This document shows, in pieces, positions 1 to 9,974 of a stretch of DNA of 64,000 nucleotides (its first letter is position 1; each line of letters begins with the position of its first letter). The stretch comes from Arcanobacterium phocae (GTDB lineage: Bacteria > Actinomycetota > Actinomycetes > Actinomycetales > Actinomycetaceae). Where the stretch lies: contig NZ_LT629804.1 in assembly GCF_900105865.1 (NCBI RefSeq), positions 1,116,001 to 1,180,000 on the forward strand, in the 5' to 3' direction. Both the position numbers and the translations under genes were made by a program. The notes beneath the pieces were generated by a model. That model was not told where the DNA came from and made no database searches. It was given only the letters and a program-made list of their open reading frames with translations.

Positions 1-102
1 ATGTTGCTCACCCGTTTGTCTGGCATGCTTTTGGCTGCTATCGCTGCGCAGCTGATGATTAACGGCATCGTGGCAATTGTCAATACGCATTTTTTGAGTT
101 GA
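1..102 (+). CDS. MarC-family integral membrane protein, C-terminal fragment (partial)
   Basis: The first 33 codons of the window are an open frame that enters from the left and ends at TGA. They encode a hydrophobic tail with the pattern LLTRLSGMLLAAIAAQLMI, then a second hydrophobic turn. This resembles the last membrane helix of MarC/UPF0056 proteins, which are small multi-pass inner-membrane proteins without a firmly established function. The ATG at position 1 is probably an internal methionine, since MarC proteins are about 200 residues long. The gene converges on the DEAD-box helicase and shares its terminator. The family call rests on about 30 residues and is therefore tentative. Confidence 0.5.
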   Translation: MLLTRLSGMLLAAIAAQLMINGIVAIVNTHFLS

Positions 103-123
103 ACTAAGCGCGTTTATGAAAGA

Positions 124-155
124 AGCCGGCGAGAGAGTTTCTCGCCGGCTTTTCT
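124..155. terminator. Bidirectional rho-independent terminator
   Basis: A perfect 10-bp stem (124-133 with 141-150, AGCCGGCGAG) closes a 7-nt loop. It is followed by TTTCT on the plus strand and by TTCTTTC on the minus strand. It lies between the 3' ends of the MarC-like gene and the convergent helicase gene and can serve both. Confidence 0.8.
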
Positions 156-180
156 ATGCATTTTTTGGTATGTCACGTGC

Positions 181-1719
181 TCAGTCTGTAGATTTGCGGA
201 TACGACGACGCTGGCGTGGCTTGCGCTCGCGTGTTTCATGAGAATCAGAAGAGCGCTTCGAATGTTGACGGCTGTGTGATCCGTGCTTGTCATGGTGGTC
301 ACGCGAATCGTTATGGCGTCGTCCACGACCGGCGTTCTTGCCCGTTTCGCCGAGGTCTTCGAGCTTTTCAGCCGCTAGACCTTCCCGGACGCGTTGCTCT
401 TTTGGCAACCGACCAGTGACTTCGGTAGGAATGTCAAGATCGGTATAAAGATGGTCTGACGTGTGGTAGGTTTCTACTGGTTCTGGCATTCCTAAGGAGA
501 GCATCTTATTGATGACTGACCACTTTGGGGTATCTTCCCAGTCTACGAATGTGATTGCAGTGCCCGAATGGCCTGCTCGACCCGTCCGTCCGATCCGGTG
601 GATATACGTTTTTTCGTCTTCCGGAGTCTGGTAGTTGATCACGTGGGTAACGTTATCGACGTCGATACCGCGTGCTGCGACATCGGTGGCAACAAGAACA
701 TCAATCTTGCCATGACGGAAGGCGCGCAACGCTTGTTCACGAGCTCCTTGTCCGAGATCGCCGTGCATTGCCCCGGTAGCAAAACCTCGAGCAGCGAGAT
801 CTTCGGTTACTCGTGAGGCAGCCCGCTTAGTCCGGGTGAAAATAATGGTCAAACCGCGTCCGCGTGCCTGCAGGATTCGGGAAAGAACCTCAATCTTATT
901 CATTGCATGGGTGCGGTAGACGACTTGGCGTACAGATTTAACGGTAGTGGAATCGTCGTCGTGGGCTTGCGCGCGGACGTGAGTAGCATGCGTCATATAC
1001 CGACGTGCCATCGCTACCACTGGTCCTGGCATCGTTGCAGAGAAGAGCATCGTGTGCCGGTTGGGTGGTGTTGCGCTTAAAATATTTTCAACATCTTCAA
1101 GGAACCCTAAATCGAGCATTTCGTCTGCTTCGTCGAGAACGACGGTGCGGACGGCGTGGAGGTTGAGGGTCTTGTGCTTCATCAAATCGATTAATCGTCC
1201 CGGAGTTCCGACGACGATCTCGGCACCCTTTTCAAGCTCTTTAACTTGCGGTTCATATGCGCGACCACCGTAGACTTCAACAACTCGTATCGCTCGTTTT
1301 GCGGCGGCTGCACGCAGATCTTGTGCCACCTGTTTAGCCAACTCGCGAGTAGGAACGACGACGAGACCTTGTGGTGCCCCAGGATGTTCGAGTGAGTCGA
1401 ACCCTTCTTCGCTAGGGCCTACACAGCGTTGGATCATTGGGATGCCGAAGCCGAGTGTCTTGCCAGTTCCGGTTTTCGCTTGGCCGATAATATCGGATCC
1501 CTTAAGCGCTACTGGCAGAGTGAGGGCTTGGATAGGGAAGGGATGAGTAATGCCTTTTTCCGCGAGAGCTTCAGCGATTGGAGCAGATACTCCGTAATCG
1601 GCAAAAGTCTTTTGATCAAGGTTAAGATCTTTTCCAGCTGCTTCGATATCTGCTGCTGGTTCTGTATTAGTTGGAACGGATGCTTTTGATGTATCCGCGA
1701 TTCCTGACGTTTGAGTCAT
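181..1719 (-). CDS. DEAD-box ATP-dependent RNA helicase
   Basis: This 512-residue protein carries the complete DEAD-box motif set: a Q motif (F39 to Q64), Walker A AKTGTGKT (81-88), PTREL (123-127), TPGR, the DEAD box at 196-199 and SAT at 227-229. RecA-like domain 2 has VATDVAARGIDV and HRIGRTGRAG. Such enzymes unwind short RNA duplexes in ribosome assembly and mRNA decay, often in the cold. The last ~70 residues are rich in Arg, Lys, His and Ser, a typical unstructured RNA-binding tail. The ATG at 1719 gives an N-terminal extension of about 30 residues before the Q motif. The gene is followed by a strong terminator and preceded by a co-oriented DUF3107 gene. Family assignment is secure; the exact orthologue (RhlE, DeaD or CsdA type) is not. 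Confidence 0.95.
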   Translation of the reverse strand: MTQTSGIADTSKASVPTNTEPAADIEAAGKDLNLDQKTFADYGVSAPIAEALAEKGITHPFPIQALTLPVALKGSDIIGQAKTGTGKTLGFGIPMIQRCVGPSEEGFDSLEHPGAPQGLVVVPTRELAKQVAQDLRAAAAKRAIRVVEVYGGRAYEPQVKELEKGAEIVVGTPGRLIDLMKHKTLNLHAVRTVVLDEADEMLDLGFLEDVENILSATPPNRHTMLFSATMPGPVVAMARRYMTHATHVRAQAHDDDSTTVKSVRQVVYRTHAMNKIEVLSRILQARGRGLTIIFTRTKRAASRVTEDLAARGFATGAMHGDLGQGAREQALRAFRHGKIDVLVATDVAARGIDVDNVTHVINYQTPEDEKTYIHRIGRTGRAGHSGTAITFVDWEDTPKWSVINKMLSLGMPEPVETYHTSDHLYTDLDIPTEVTGRLPKEQRVREGLAAEKLEDLGETGKNAGRGRRHNDSRDHHDKHGSHSRQHSKRSSDSHETRERKPRQRRRIRKSTD

Positions 1720-1754
1720 ACCTATGCTTTCTATATTCGGCTTCTGTTTGATTT

Positions 1755-1979
1755 TTACGCAAACCCGAAGCCGACGCGCCGTTGTGGCGCTCCTGATACC
1801 TGGACGTAACCTAAGGCATCTGCTGGTACGAACACAGTTTCATTATCTGAGCTTGTCAGTACAAGTGGCTTGTGGTTTGTTAACACATCAGTCACGAGTG
1901 CATTGAGCTCTTCAGTGGCCATATCTACACTAATGTTCACCGCAGCGGTAACGTCGCGGATTCCGATTGTAATATCCAA
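1755..1979 (-). CDS. DUF3107 family small protein
   Basis: The family has a short N-terminal strand followed by an alternating helix-strand pattern. The C-terminal half here, VFVPADALGYVQV followed by RRVGFGFA, matches the conserved end of DUF3107, a small actinobacterial family of unknown function. The frame is open further upstream to 2033, but I chose the TTG at 1979 because an AAGGA ribosome-binding site lies about 6 nt upstream and the family usually starts directly with the I-x-I-G strand seen at this point (LDITIGIRDV). That gives 74 residues, the usual family length. It lies 35 bp upstream of the DEAD-box gene in the same direction and may be cotranscribed with it. Confidence 0.75.
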   Translation of the reverse strand: MDITIGIRDVTAAVNISVDMATEELNALVTDVLTNHKPLVLTSSDNETVFVPADALGYVQVSGAPQRRVGFGFA

Positions 1980-2210
1980 GGTTTGTCCTTTCTTTCCACA
2001 TGACATCCTACCTTTCCTGTCAAGGACTTTCACCTAAGTCGGGAAGAGAATCGCGTAGGGCGTAGTTTTGCTGCGTTAACGACCCTAATTAACTCTCTAA
2101 GATACGGAAGTCTTGACGGACTTATTGCGGTGTACCCCAAAATATGTGGGAGGCGAAAGATAACATTAGAGAAGGTCGAATTCTTGATATTCCAGTAGAG
2201 AAGGTTACTT

Positions 2211-5200
2211 ATGCAAAGCTTAGTAGTTGATTCTTCGCATGATGCGGTAATTAACGCGTGCCGAGATGCTTGTAACTCTCATCATGCCGGGCGAGCATTC
2301 TCTGTTTTAGGTGCTCCGGGAACCGGGAAAACAACGGTTCTGCAGCGCTGTGTAAGAGCGGTCTTGGACACAAAGCCTGATGCTCGAATAGCAGTTCTTT
2401 CACCTGATCGGCGTGCCGCAGGAGAACTACGCAACGATATCGTGAAGCAATTTTCGGCCTTAACTGAAAACGTCAGAGTGCGTTCGGTAACTGCTTTTGC
2501 TTTTTCTATTGTTTCGGAATACGCCCAAGCGATTGGCCGCAAAGAGCCTGAGCTACTATCGGGACCGGATCAAGACGCCGTCATTCGAGACGTCATTGAC
2601 ATAGCCACTCGTTATTACGCGGATGATGGAGCCTTAGGAACCGTGCAGCCCGAGATCGCAAAGCTCGAAGCTTTTCGCCGTGAATATAGAGATCTGCTGA
2701 CGCGTTCTGCAGAACTAGGCATAACAGCACAACGCCTGCGCCAGCTTAGCCAAGAAAACGATAATATCTCCTGGGCTATCGGAGCAGACTTGATGGATGA
2801 GTATGAAAAAGCGCTAGCTGTCCAAGCTGGTAGTGGCCGCGGGAATCCAGATCGTACTGATCACGCCCGGATAGTCACGCAAGCAGCAGCACTACTGCAA
2901 CAATGGGATATAGACCCAGACGGAATAATACAGCGCAAGCGCCCGGTATGGGACTGGGTGATTATTGACGATATCTCGAACTGTACCCTAGCACTTCGTC
3001 ACCTACTAAGGGTTTTACAAGAATATGGAACACGAATCTTGGTGTTTGGCGATCCAGATGTTGGAGTACAGGGATACAGAGGCGGTATTCCAGCCCTCCA
3101 GACTCTACTCGAGCGGTCCTCTGCGCAGCGCGGTTTAGGTGCGCAGCGGTTCGTATTAGAGCACCATTATCGTGGCGGTGGTGATACTACACTGATAACT
3201 AAAAAGCTGACTGGGGCTATTCACGTCTCTGGTTCCGGAGTGCAACGTAAAGCGGATTATGAGGGGGCTACTCCGTGTCAGATAACTGGTCACATTCTTC
3301 TCAGTGAACATGACGAGATTGCTTATCTTGCAACCAAAATACGACACTTGCATGTCGATCAAGGAGTGCCGTATTCGCATATGGCTGTTATTACGCGCTC
3401 GCGGTCTAGCCATAGCAGTTTGCGGCAGGCATTTTTAGATTACGGTGTTCCTGTTCAACCGCTACCAACAACTACACCGTTGCGTTTTAATCCCGTTGTA
3501 GCTGACTTGCTTTTGCTCATTGAACAGGTGATTGATGCGAGCAGTACTGATCTCTCGGTAGAAGGCATTCGGCGGCTACTAACCGGTCCACTTTTTGGGC
3601 TGACTTCTGTTGAGCTTTCTTCCATCCTTGGACAAATGCATGGCTGGGAGATAGCAGCTGGCGGTCATCGCACGGGCGATCGACTGCTGCTATCAGTGTA
3701 TGATTCTGATCCGATTTCTCCAGCCGCGCGTATCCCCGAATTGGATCCAGCGCGCTCAGCTATCGCCAAAATTCGTGAAGCACTACGTCATACATATACG
3801 GCAGAAGAAATCTTGTGGGTTGCATGGGAAAGCATCGGCAAAGCCGAATACTGGCGTGATCTTGTTTTGAACGGTTCCGAAGGAGCTGACCAAGCAAATC
3901 GTTATCTTGATGCAGTGATTCAGCTCTTTCGGATAGCACAACGATTAGCTGATCGAGATCCTGCTAACGCTGGGATTACAGATCTATTGCGGGTGTTACA
4001 AGAACAAGAAGTGCCGGAAGACTCAATTGCACGGACATCTTCGTATGAAGGCATTATGCTGACAACTCCGAATGCAACTATAGGGCGGACGTGGAATCAT
4101 GTTTTTATTTCACAACTCAACGATGGAGTATGGCCTAATCTTCGGTTACGAAACCCATTGACGCGAGTACCGGAGCTTGTTTCAGCAATCGTTGGTAGCG
4201 AGCTTGCGGGGCGCTCTGTACCTGCAAAACAACGGGTAGAAGATGTCGTCGACGACGAGTTGCGGATGCTTTTGTATGCAGTGTCGCGTGCAACTGACGG
4301 GATCGAAATAACCTGTGTGAATGGTGAGGATACGTTACCGTCTCGGTTTATGTCTTGGCTTTTCCCGGATAACTCGCCGTTGTTGATGCGACATGAGAAA
4401 GCTACTATTGCGCTAGACAAAGCGACTTTTGTTGGACAACTCCGCCAGGCTGTTCGGCGTGATAACTCAGAGTTAGCGGATCAAGCTCACGAATACTTGG
4501 ATCGCTTAAGTGACCTATTCGGCCACCATACGACGAACCGAATTTGGGTTGACGAAATCGAATACAGTTCCCTCGAATCCAGCGACACTACAGTACGAAT
4601 TTCCCCGTCAGCAGTAGAAAATATTCTGTCATGTCCACTCCGTGGTGTATTGGATTCGGCTCACGGGCAAAATCTCGCCAACTCGGTATTAGCTCAAGTC
4701 GGAACGCTTATTCATCAAATCGCTGAAGAAACCGTGACGCCAGATAAAGATAGCATGACTGAACGGTTCGAAGAAATGTGGGAATCACAAGACTTTGGAA
4801 CAGAGTTAGAAGCCCAACAACTCCATACACGGGCCTTAACTATGGTGGATAAACTCTATGCTTATTTGGTGCAACACCCGAGCAAAGCCTTGCGCGAATT
4901 ATATGCCAGAGTGGAGCGTGATGATTTAGTCGTATCGGGCAAGATCGATAGGTTGGAGTTCCTTGATGCCGACGGGCAAGAAGTTCGAGTGGTTGATTTC
5001 AAGACTGGTAAAGCTAAACCTCCGAAAGATGAAAGTGACAAAGTTCCGCAGTTACTTATATATCAGTGGCTGGTAGAACAAGGTGGTCTAGTAATGCCTG
5101 AGGGATTAGCTACTCCAACAATAAGCCGTGGTGCCCAGCTAGTTCATATTGGTACACCAACTAAGAATTATGGACTGACAGAACAAAATGAATTAGATGA

Positions 5201-5351
5201 TGAACAGCGCAACGCTATTGAACAAATGATTGAACAAGTAGCCCAGACACAACGATCACAGTCTCTTGCTGCTCTCCCAAGCCAAGAGTGCCGTATATGT
5301 ACTTATAAAACGATGTGCCCGGCGCAGGAGGGGAAACGTATTTTTTCATGA
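2211..5351 (+). CDS. adnA: AdnA-like ATP-dependent helicase-nuclease subunit
   Basis: This 1046-residue protein is a UvrD/PcrA-type helicase fused to a RecB-type PD-(D/E)XK nuclease. Walker A is GAPGTGKTT (34-42). The later motor motifs are degenerate: Walker B reads IIDD and motif III reads GDPDVGVQGYRG, where active family members have GDPDQ. The nuclease core VVDFKTGKAK lies near residue 930. C1027, C1030 and C1036, with the upstream Cys in CPLRG, form the usual Fe-S cage of the nuclease domain. Size, domain order and position directly before a second helicase-nuclease gene match mycobacterial AdnA, whose motor is vestigial while its nuclease acts in end resection. The AdnAB dimer processes double-strand breaks in place of RecBCD or AddAB. 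The start follows an AAGG-like site. Confidence 0.88.
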   Translation: MQSLVVDSSHDAVINACRDACNSHHAGRAFSVLGAPGTGKTTVLQRCVRAVLDTKPDARIAVLSPDRRAAGELRNDIVKQFSALTENVRVRSVTAFAFSIVSEYAQAIGRKEPELLSGPDQDAVIRDVIDIATRYYADDGALGTVQPEIAKLEAFRREYRDLLTRSAELGITAQRLRQLSQENDNISWAIGADLMDEYEKALAVQAGSGRGNPDRTDHARIVTQAAALLQQWDIDPDGIIQRKRPVWDWVIIDDISNCTLALRHLLRVLQEYGTRILVFGDPDVGVQGYRGGIPALQTLLERSSAQRGLGAQRFVLEHHYRGGGDTTLITKKLTGAIHVSGSGVQRKADYEGATPCQITGHILLSEHDEIAYLATKIRHLHVDQGVPYSHMAVITRSRSSHSSLRQAFLDYGVPVQPLPTTTPLRFNPVVADLLLLIEQVIDASSTDLSVEGIRRLLTGPLFGLTSVELSSILGQMHGWEIAAGGHRTGDRLLLSVYDSDPISPAARIPELDPARSAIAKIREALRHTYTAEEILWVAWESIGKAEYWRDLVLNGSEGADQANRYLDAVIQLFRIAQRLADRDPANAGITDLLRVLQEQEVPEDSIARTSSYEGIMLTTPNATIGRTWNHVFISQLNDGVWPNLRLRNPLTRVPELVSAIVGSELAGRSVPAKQRVEDVVDDELRMLLYAVSRATDGIEITCVNGEDTLPSRFMSWLFPDNSPLLMRHEKATIALDKATFVGQLRQAVRRDNSELADQAHEYLDRLSDLFGHHTTNRIWVDEIEYSSLESSDTTVRISPSAVENILSCPLRGVLDSAHGQNLANSVLAQVGTLIHQIAEETVTPDKDSMTERFEEMWESQDFGTELEAQQLHTRALTMVDKLYAYLVQHPSKALRELYARVERDDLVVSGKIDRLEFLDADGQEVRVVDFKTGKAKPPKDESDKVPQLLIYQWLVEQGGLVMPEGLATPTISRGAQLVHIGTPTKNYGLTEQNELDDEQRNAIEQMIEQVAQTQRSQSLAALPSQECRICTYKTMCPAQEGKRIFS

Positions 5352-8300
5352 CTAGTTACGAACAATTTATTGAAACGGATCAGTTCCCACCAACTGAAGA
5401 ACAAAAGGCAGTTATTACTTCAACTCATCGGGCGACTTTGGTGATTGCAGGAGCCGGATCAGGCAAAACGGCAACTATGGCGAATCGAATTGCTTGGCTG
5501 CTAGCCTCCGGTCAAGCTCAGCCGCAAGACATTCTTGGACTTACTTTTACACGGAAAGCTGCTGGTGAATTAGCTGACCGTGTAAATCGGAAGATTGCTG
5601 AAATATCGGCGCGAGGGTTGTTCAAGCATGAGCCAACAGAAAACGACGTTGCTAGTGAAGTTGTGGGCCCAGATGCTGAATCTCGCGTGAGGGAGACAAT
5701 CAACCGTGAAGCTTCGCGCACGCACGCCTACTTCGAACGCCCAACAATCAGCACGTATAATGCATTTGCCTCAAATATTGCGACTTCTTATGCGATGCTT
5801 ATTGGTGAAGACCCAGGTGCCCGATTGATGAACGAAGCTGAGCGTTATCAGCTGATGTTTGACATTGTTGCACACAGCGCCATAGATGATGCGCTTGCGG
5901 ACAAATCTATTGATAGCCTAACCGATGCAGCTTTGAGTTTGGCTGCTGGACTTATCGATAATGATGTCACTGTTGACGAGGCCCATCGGTTCCTTGAAGA
6001 AGAAGCGCAAGCAGTCGACGAAGTTCTCTCGCCGCGGCTATCGCCTAAGTCGGCTCCCGATAAGGGGTCTATGGAGCGTGTCCAATACGATCGAGCAAAA
6101 ACTGCCTTCACTCGTAAATCAATAGTAAAAAGTCTGGAAGCTCGGGTACATCTTCTAGAATGTGTGCGGCTTTATCAAGAACAAAAAAAGAGCCTAGGGC
6201 TGATTGAATTTGCAGATCAGGTTTCGTGGGCTACTCGTATTTTGGAAAATGTTCCGGAAGTAAGGACAACACTTGCCACGAAGTTTTCCGTCGTATTGTT
6301 AGACGAGTACCAAGACACGTCGGTCAATCAGGCGCGCTTCTTGCACGCTGCTTTCGGACAAGCGCAGTCGGTTACTGCAGTGGGAGATCCTAACCAAGCA
6401 ATTTACGGATGGCGTGGGGCATCTGCAAATGCCTTTTCCGATTTCATCCGTGATTATGAAGTCCCGCAATCAGCTCGCTTATCCTTATCGCAAGCTTTTC
6501 GTAATGCCACCACAATTCTGGATGCAGCCAATCGTATAACTCAAGGAAAGCTTTCTTATGAAGGGCTTTCTATAAAGAGTTTACGGCCACGTTCCGGAGC
6601 TCCAGCAGGTGAAGTAACGCGGATACATCGGCATTACGCTCGTGATACCTACAAGGCGCTAGCGCAACGTTTATCCGTTGAACTAAAGAAAAAACATGAT
6701 GGACGTTTTCCAACCGCAGCGGTGCTGGTACGGAACCACAGCTTTGAAAATGACGTTATTGCCGCGCTCGAAGAATATGATGTCCCGTTCGAGGTTATCG
6801 GAGGACAGTCAAGCATTGTTCGGCCAGAAATTCGTGCCGTTCGTGCCTTGCTGACCGTTGCAGAGGATTCTCAACGGAATGATCAGCTCATGTATTTGTT
6901 CAATTTCTTTGGTATAGGAATAGCTGATATACGAGTCTTTTCTGATTATGCTGTAGAGCATACGCGTCAAGAACAAGATTTCCTGCTGAACCATATTTCG
7001 GCCAAGTCCAGTACAGATATCGATACCCGCTCACTGCGTGAACAACTAGGTAGACCGAACGTGAGCTTAGTGTCTGAGCTTCTTGCGGGTAATGAAATCA
7101 GCAATATGAGCGCTGAAGCTCAGCAACGAATCGAGCATATCCGCTCTTTAGTTGTTTCTATACAACAAGAACGTCAGCGCGGTATAGAACATCTAGTGTC
7201 AAGTGCCATTAAAAAATTAGACCTACCAATTTATGCTGCTACGCGAGTAAAAGGTTCGGCGAGCATACAAGCAGCACTAGCGAGTTTCGTGAAGCTAGCT
7301 GGAACTTACGCCAATAATAATCCGTTGGCTCGTATTGGTGGCTTCTTGTCGTGGATCGATGCGATAGAAAGCCATGAACACAGTGGAGAACTGTCGACTG
7401 CTGCTGATGCGTCAGTTGGATATGAGATTGAGCCTAGCGCCGGCGTCGTCCAAATCCTCACGGTTAATGCTGCTAAAGGTTTAGAGTGGGATATTGTTGC
7501 TATTCCGGAACTGGTAAACAAGCGATTTGATTACCAGAAGAATCGGTATCCTTTCTGGCATAAACAGCTCGGTATGTTTCCTTTTCCGCTACGTGCCGAT
7601 AAGGAGCATATTCCACATTTTAGTGTCCAAGATTATTTGGATATTGATGATGCACAAATGCGCAAGTGCCAAGCTTTAGTAGATTACGGCTTCTATGATA
7701 AAAGTATTCGTTCCTACGCTGGCGATGAAGAACGTCGTCTCGCCTACGTTGCTGTCACACGACCCCGTACGATTTTGATGTTGTTAACCTATGATTTCAA
7801 AGATCCAGCAGACGCGCTCAAACAATACCAGTCTGTCATGAAAGATACTGAGGACAGCACTGACACAAGTATCGAGCCAGGTAATCAATCAGATAGTGAA
7901 CCGATATTTTTCGTCAATACATTCATTTCAGATTTGGAAGGTAGCACTCAGCAGGACGAACACTATCAAGAACCGTTTGTGTCGCTTGAAGAAGTAAGTC
8001 ACTGGGGACAAACTCAGGGATTCTCTATCGAAGATAGTGACGCATTATCGCATGGAGAAGAATCAGCAGAATTCATATGGCCTGATAGCGTGGACCGATC
8101 CGTCGAGGCACGATCAGGAGGATATCCATTTGCTGACATAGATATCGAGCCCATCTTAGAAATGTGGAAAGCTACGTATGAACGACTTCGTCAGGAATAT
8201 ATGCAGGATGGTCTAGGTAACCGCGTGGAAAGAAACTATCTCACTGCCTCTGACGTCGTGTCTCTGATGAACAATGCGGATCAATTCTATCGTGATCAGC

Positions 8301-8878
8301 GCCGGCCAATTCCGCAACCTTCAACCCGTGCTAGCAGGACAGGTACCAGTGTTCATGCTGCCATCGCAGCACATTTCAACGCCCCATTAACGCTAGATAT
8401 TGACTCTGTATTAGACGTCAGTCAGATGCCAATTGATATAGATACAGATCTGTCAGAGATAGATGTCGAATTGTTCCGTACGCGTTTCGAGAAATCGCGT
8501 TTTGCAAGTCTGCCGCCGCTAGCTATCGAGCAAGCACTCGAAGTTTATGTGGCTGGTTTTCCAGTGCGGTGTGTAATAGACGCAGTTTTTGACACCTCTG
8601 ATGATCCGCATTCCAAACCAGTCACTATCGTTGACTGGAAAACTGGCAAACGTCCAGCACTGGAACAGCTTCATTCGCGTGAGCTACAGCTAGGTCTCTA
8701 CCGACTTGCTTGGGCAAAGTCGCACAACATTGACTTAGCTAATATTGATGCGTGTTTCTATTACCTAGGAGAAAAAGATCCTTCTCGCAGAGAGGTCCAT
8801 GCTGGTGAACTGAGCGAAAAAGATATCGAGCAGGCGATTGCGCAAGCACTCATAGCGGGGCAGGGTGCTATAGAATAG
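5348..8878 (+). CDS. adnB: AdnB-like lead helicase-nuclease subunit
   Basis: This 1176-residue protein overlaps adnA by ATGA, so the pair is translationally coupled. The frame is open upstream to 5315, but the ATG at 5348 is preferred. It has an intact SF1A motor: Q19 motif, Walker A AGAGSGKT (34-41), TFTRKAAGE, Walker B LLDEYQDT, GDPNQAIYGWRGA, QAFRN, LTVNAAKGLEWD and VAVTRPR. A C-terminal RecB-like nuclease carries IVDWKTGKRP near residue 1100. In mycobacteria AdnB supplies the translocating motor and one nuclease of the heterodimer, which fits the contrast here with the degenerate motor of AdnA. The last 11 bp overlap the 3' end of the convergent phosphotransferase-like gene. Confidence 0.9.
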   Translation: MTSYEQFIETDQFPPTEEQKAVITSTHRATLVIAGAGSGKTATMANRIAWLLASGQAQPQDILGLTFTRKAAGELADRVNRKIAEISARGLFKHEPTENDVASEVVGPDAESRVRETINREASRTHAYFERPTISTYNAFASNIATSYAMLIGEDPGARLMNEAERYQLMFDIVAHSAIDDALADKSIDSLTDAALSLAAGLIDNDVTVDEAHRFLEEEAQAVDEVLSPRLSPKSAPDKGSMERVQYDRAKTAFTRKSIVKSLEARVHLLECVRLYQEQKKSLGLIEFADQVSWATRILENVPEVRTTLATKFSVVLLDEYQDTSVNQARFLHAAFGQAQSVTAVGDPNQAIYGWRGASANAFSDFIRDYEVPQSARLSLSQAFRNATTILDAANRITQGKLSYEGLSIKSLRPRSGAPAGEVTRIHRHYARDTYKALAQRLSVELKKKHDGRFPTAAVLVRNHSFENDVIAALEEYDVPFEVIGGQSSIVRPEIRAVRALLTVAEDSQRNDQLMYLFNFFGIGIADIRVFSDYAVEHTRQEQDFLLNHISAKSSTDIDTRSLREQLGRPNVSLVSELLAGNEISNMSAEAQQRIEHIRSLVVSIQQERQRGIEHLVSSAIKKLDLPIYAATRVKGSASIQAALASFVKLAGTYANNNPLARIGGFLSWIDAIESHEHSGELSTAADASVGYEIEPSAGVVQILTVNAAKGLEWDIVAIPELVNKRFDYQKNRYPFWHKQLGMFPFPLRADKEHIPHFSVQDYLDIDDAQMRKCQALVDYGFYDKSIRSYAGDEERRLAYVAVTRPRTILMLLTYDFKDPADALKQYQSVMKDTEDSTDTSIEPGNQSDSEPIFFVNTFISDLEGSTQQDEHYQEPFVSLEEVSHWGQTQGFSIEDSDALSHGEESAEFIWPDSVDRSVEARSGGYPFADIDIEPILEMWKATYERLRQEYMQDGLGNRVERNYLTASDVVSLMNNADQFYRDQRRPIPQPSTRASRTGTSVHAAIAAHFNAPLTLDIDSVLDVSQMPIDIDTDLSEIDVELFRTRFEKSRFASLPPLAIEQALEVYVAGFPVRCVIDAVFDTSDDPHSKPVTIVDWKTGKRPALEQLHSRELQLGLYRLAWAKSHNIDLANIDACFYYLGEKDPSRREVHAGELSEKDIEQAIAQALIAGQGAIE

Positions 8879-9890
8879 CTGCGCTTTCGTCGTCGTCCCC
8901 AGTATGGAAACCAGCTTCAGAGGCATCCTCGATAGGTAGATCAGTATCTACGCTGTCCACTTCCCATACTGGGCCAGGCGCGAGATCAGGATCGGCGGAT
9001 ATCTCTTCTGCTAGTTCATTCATCATTTCTTTAGCTTCGTGAATGATGGAGTGATCAGAATTCCGGACACCAAACATAAGCCAACGGGCGAGTGCAATCT
9101 CACTCAACAGTACTGTCCGAGTGAAGAAATGTTCGTCGAGATCATCCGCAAGGGAATTACGGTAAGATTCTACGATTGCATCAAACAACGATTCGTCGAT
9201 GCCAGACATGAGTAATGCAAAGTCATAGGCCGGATCGCCCACGTGTGCTTCTCCGAAACCGAGAACACAACTGACATGATCCTCGGACCATAAGATGTTG
9301 TCTGGCGCAATATCGCCGTGAACAACGCGGGGAGTGAAAGACCATAACTCAGTATTTTCTACGGCGTTTTCCCAACGACGGTTCAATATCGCAGGAACAG
9401 ATCCGGTAGCATTTGCATCGGTCAGTTCAGTGAGTAGCCGCTTCCGAACAGTTTCAGAATCGTATGCCGGCATCCCAGCATCAGTAATGGTTGCGGGGTC
9501 TAGCTGATGAATTGTCGCTAAAGTTCGCCCTAACTCATGTGCCTGGTCGATTGTTAGGCTATCAAAATCGAATGTTTTCCCCAACGGCTGGGGATAAACA
9601 ATTGCTCTGCCGTTAGTGAGGGGCGCGAATCCAGCCGGGCGCATAACATCAAACGGTAATTGGCCCTGGCGTAAGCGGTCCACTAACACAGGAGACAGTC
9701 CAGCCTCAGCTTCAATCACGGTGGAAGCGTGAGAATTTCGAGGAACCTTCACAACCCAATGTTTGCCGCGTGAATCTAGAACTCCTCCGAAGATGAAATC
9801 TGGAGAAGATGAGTATGGTCCACGAATAGATACAGCATTCAACCCGTCTACTGCGACGACGGCGAGGGCAGCTAAATGATAAGGCGACAT
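8868..9890 (-). CDS. Aminoglycoside/choline-kinase-fold phosphotransferase-like protein
   Basis: This 340-residue protein has the APH fold signature. The catalytic loop HGDIAPDN (191-198) matches the Brenner motif HxDxxxxN. The next conserved element reads VLGFGEAHVGDPAYDFA, where active enzymes usually have I-D-F/W: Gly211 replaces the Mg-binding Asp that corresponds to Asp of kinase DFG. The substrate is unknown, and real antibiotic resistance is unlikely from this alone. The start is the ATG at 9890, 7 nt after GGAAG; the ATG 6 nt further upstream sits too close to that site. The tail is acidic (DDDES). Its 3' end overlaps adnB by 11 bp on the opposite strand. It could be an active kinase with altered metal binding, or a pseudoenzyme. 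Confidence 0.7.
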   Translation of the reverse strand: MSPYHLAALAVVAVDGLNAVSIRGPYSSSPDFIFGGVLDSRGKHWVVKVPRNSHASTVIEAEAGLSPVLVDRLRQGQLPFDVMRPAGFAPLTNGRAIVYPQPLGKTFDFDSLTIDQAHELGRTLATIHQLDPATITDAGMPAYDSETVRKRLLTELTDANATGSVPAILNRRWENAVENTELWSFTPRVVHGDIAPDNILWSEDHVSCVLGFGEAHVGDPAYDFALLMSGIDESLFDAIVESYRNSLADDLDEHFFTRTVLLSEIALARWLMFGVRNSDHSIIHEAKEMMNELAEEISADPDLAPGPVWEVDSVDTDLPIEDASEAGFHTGDDDESAAIL

Positions 9891-9974
9891 TTTCATACTT
9901 CCACGGTATCTATTTTTCTTGTACTATTCCCAACCCACACGCCTCTTACCACAAAAGTCACGAGTAGCGTTTCA

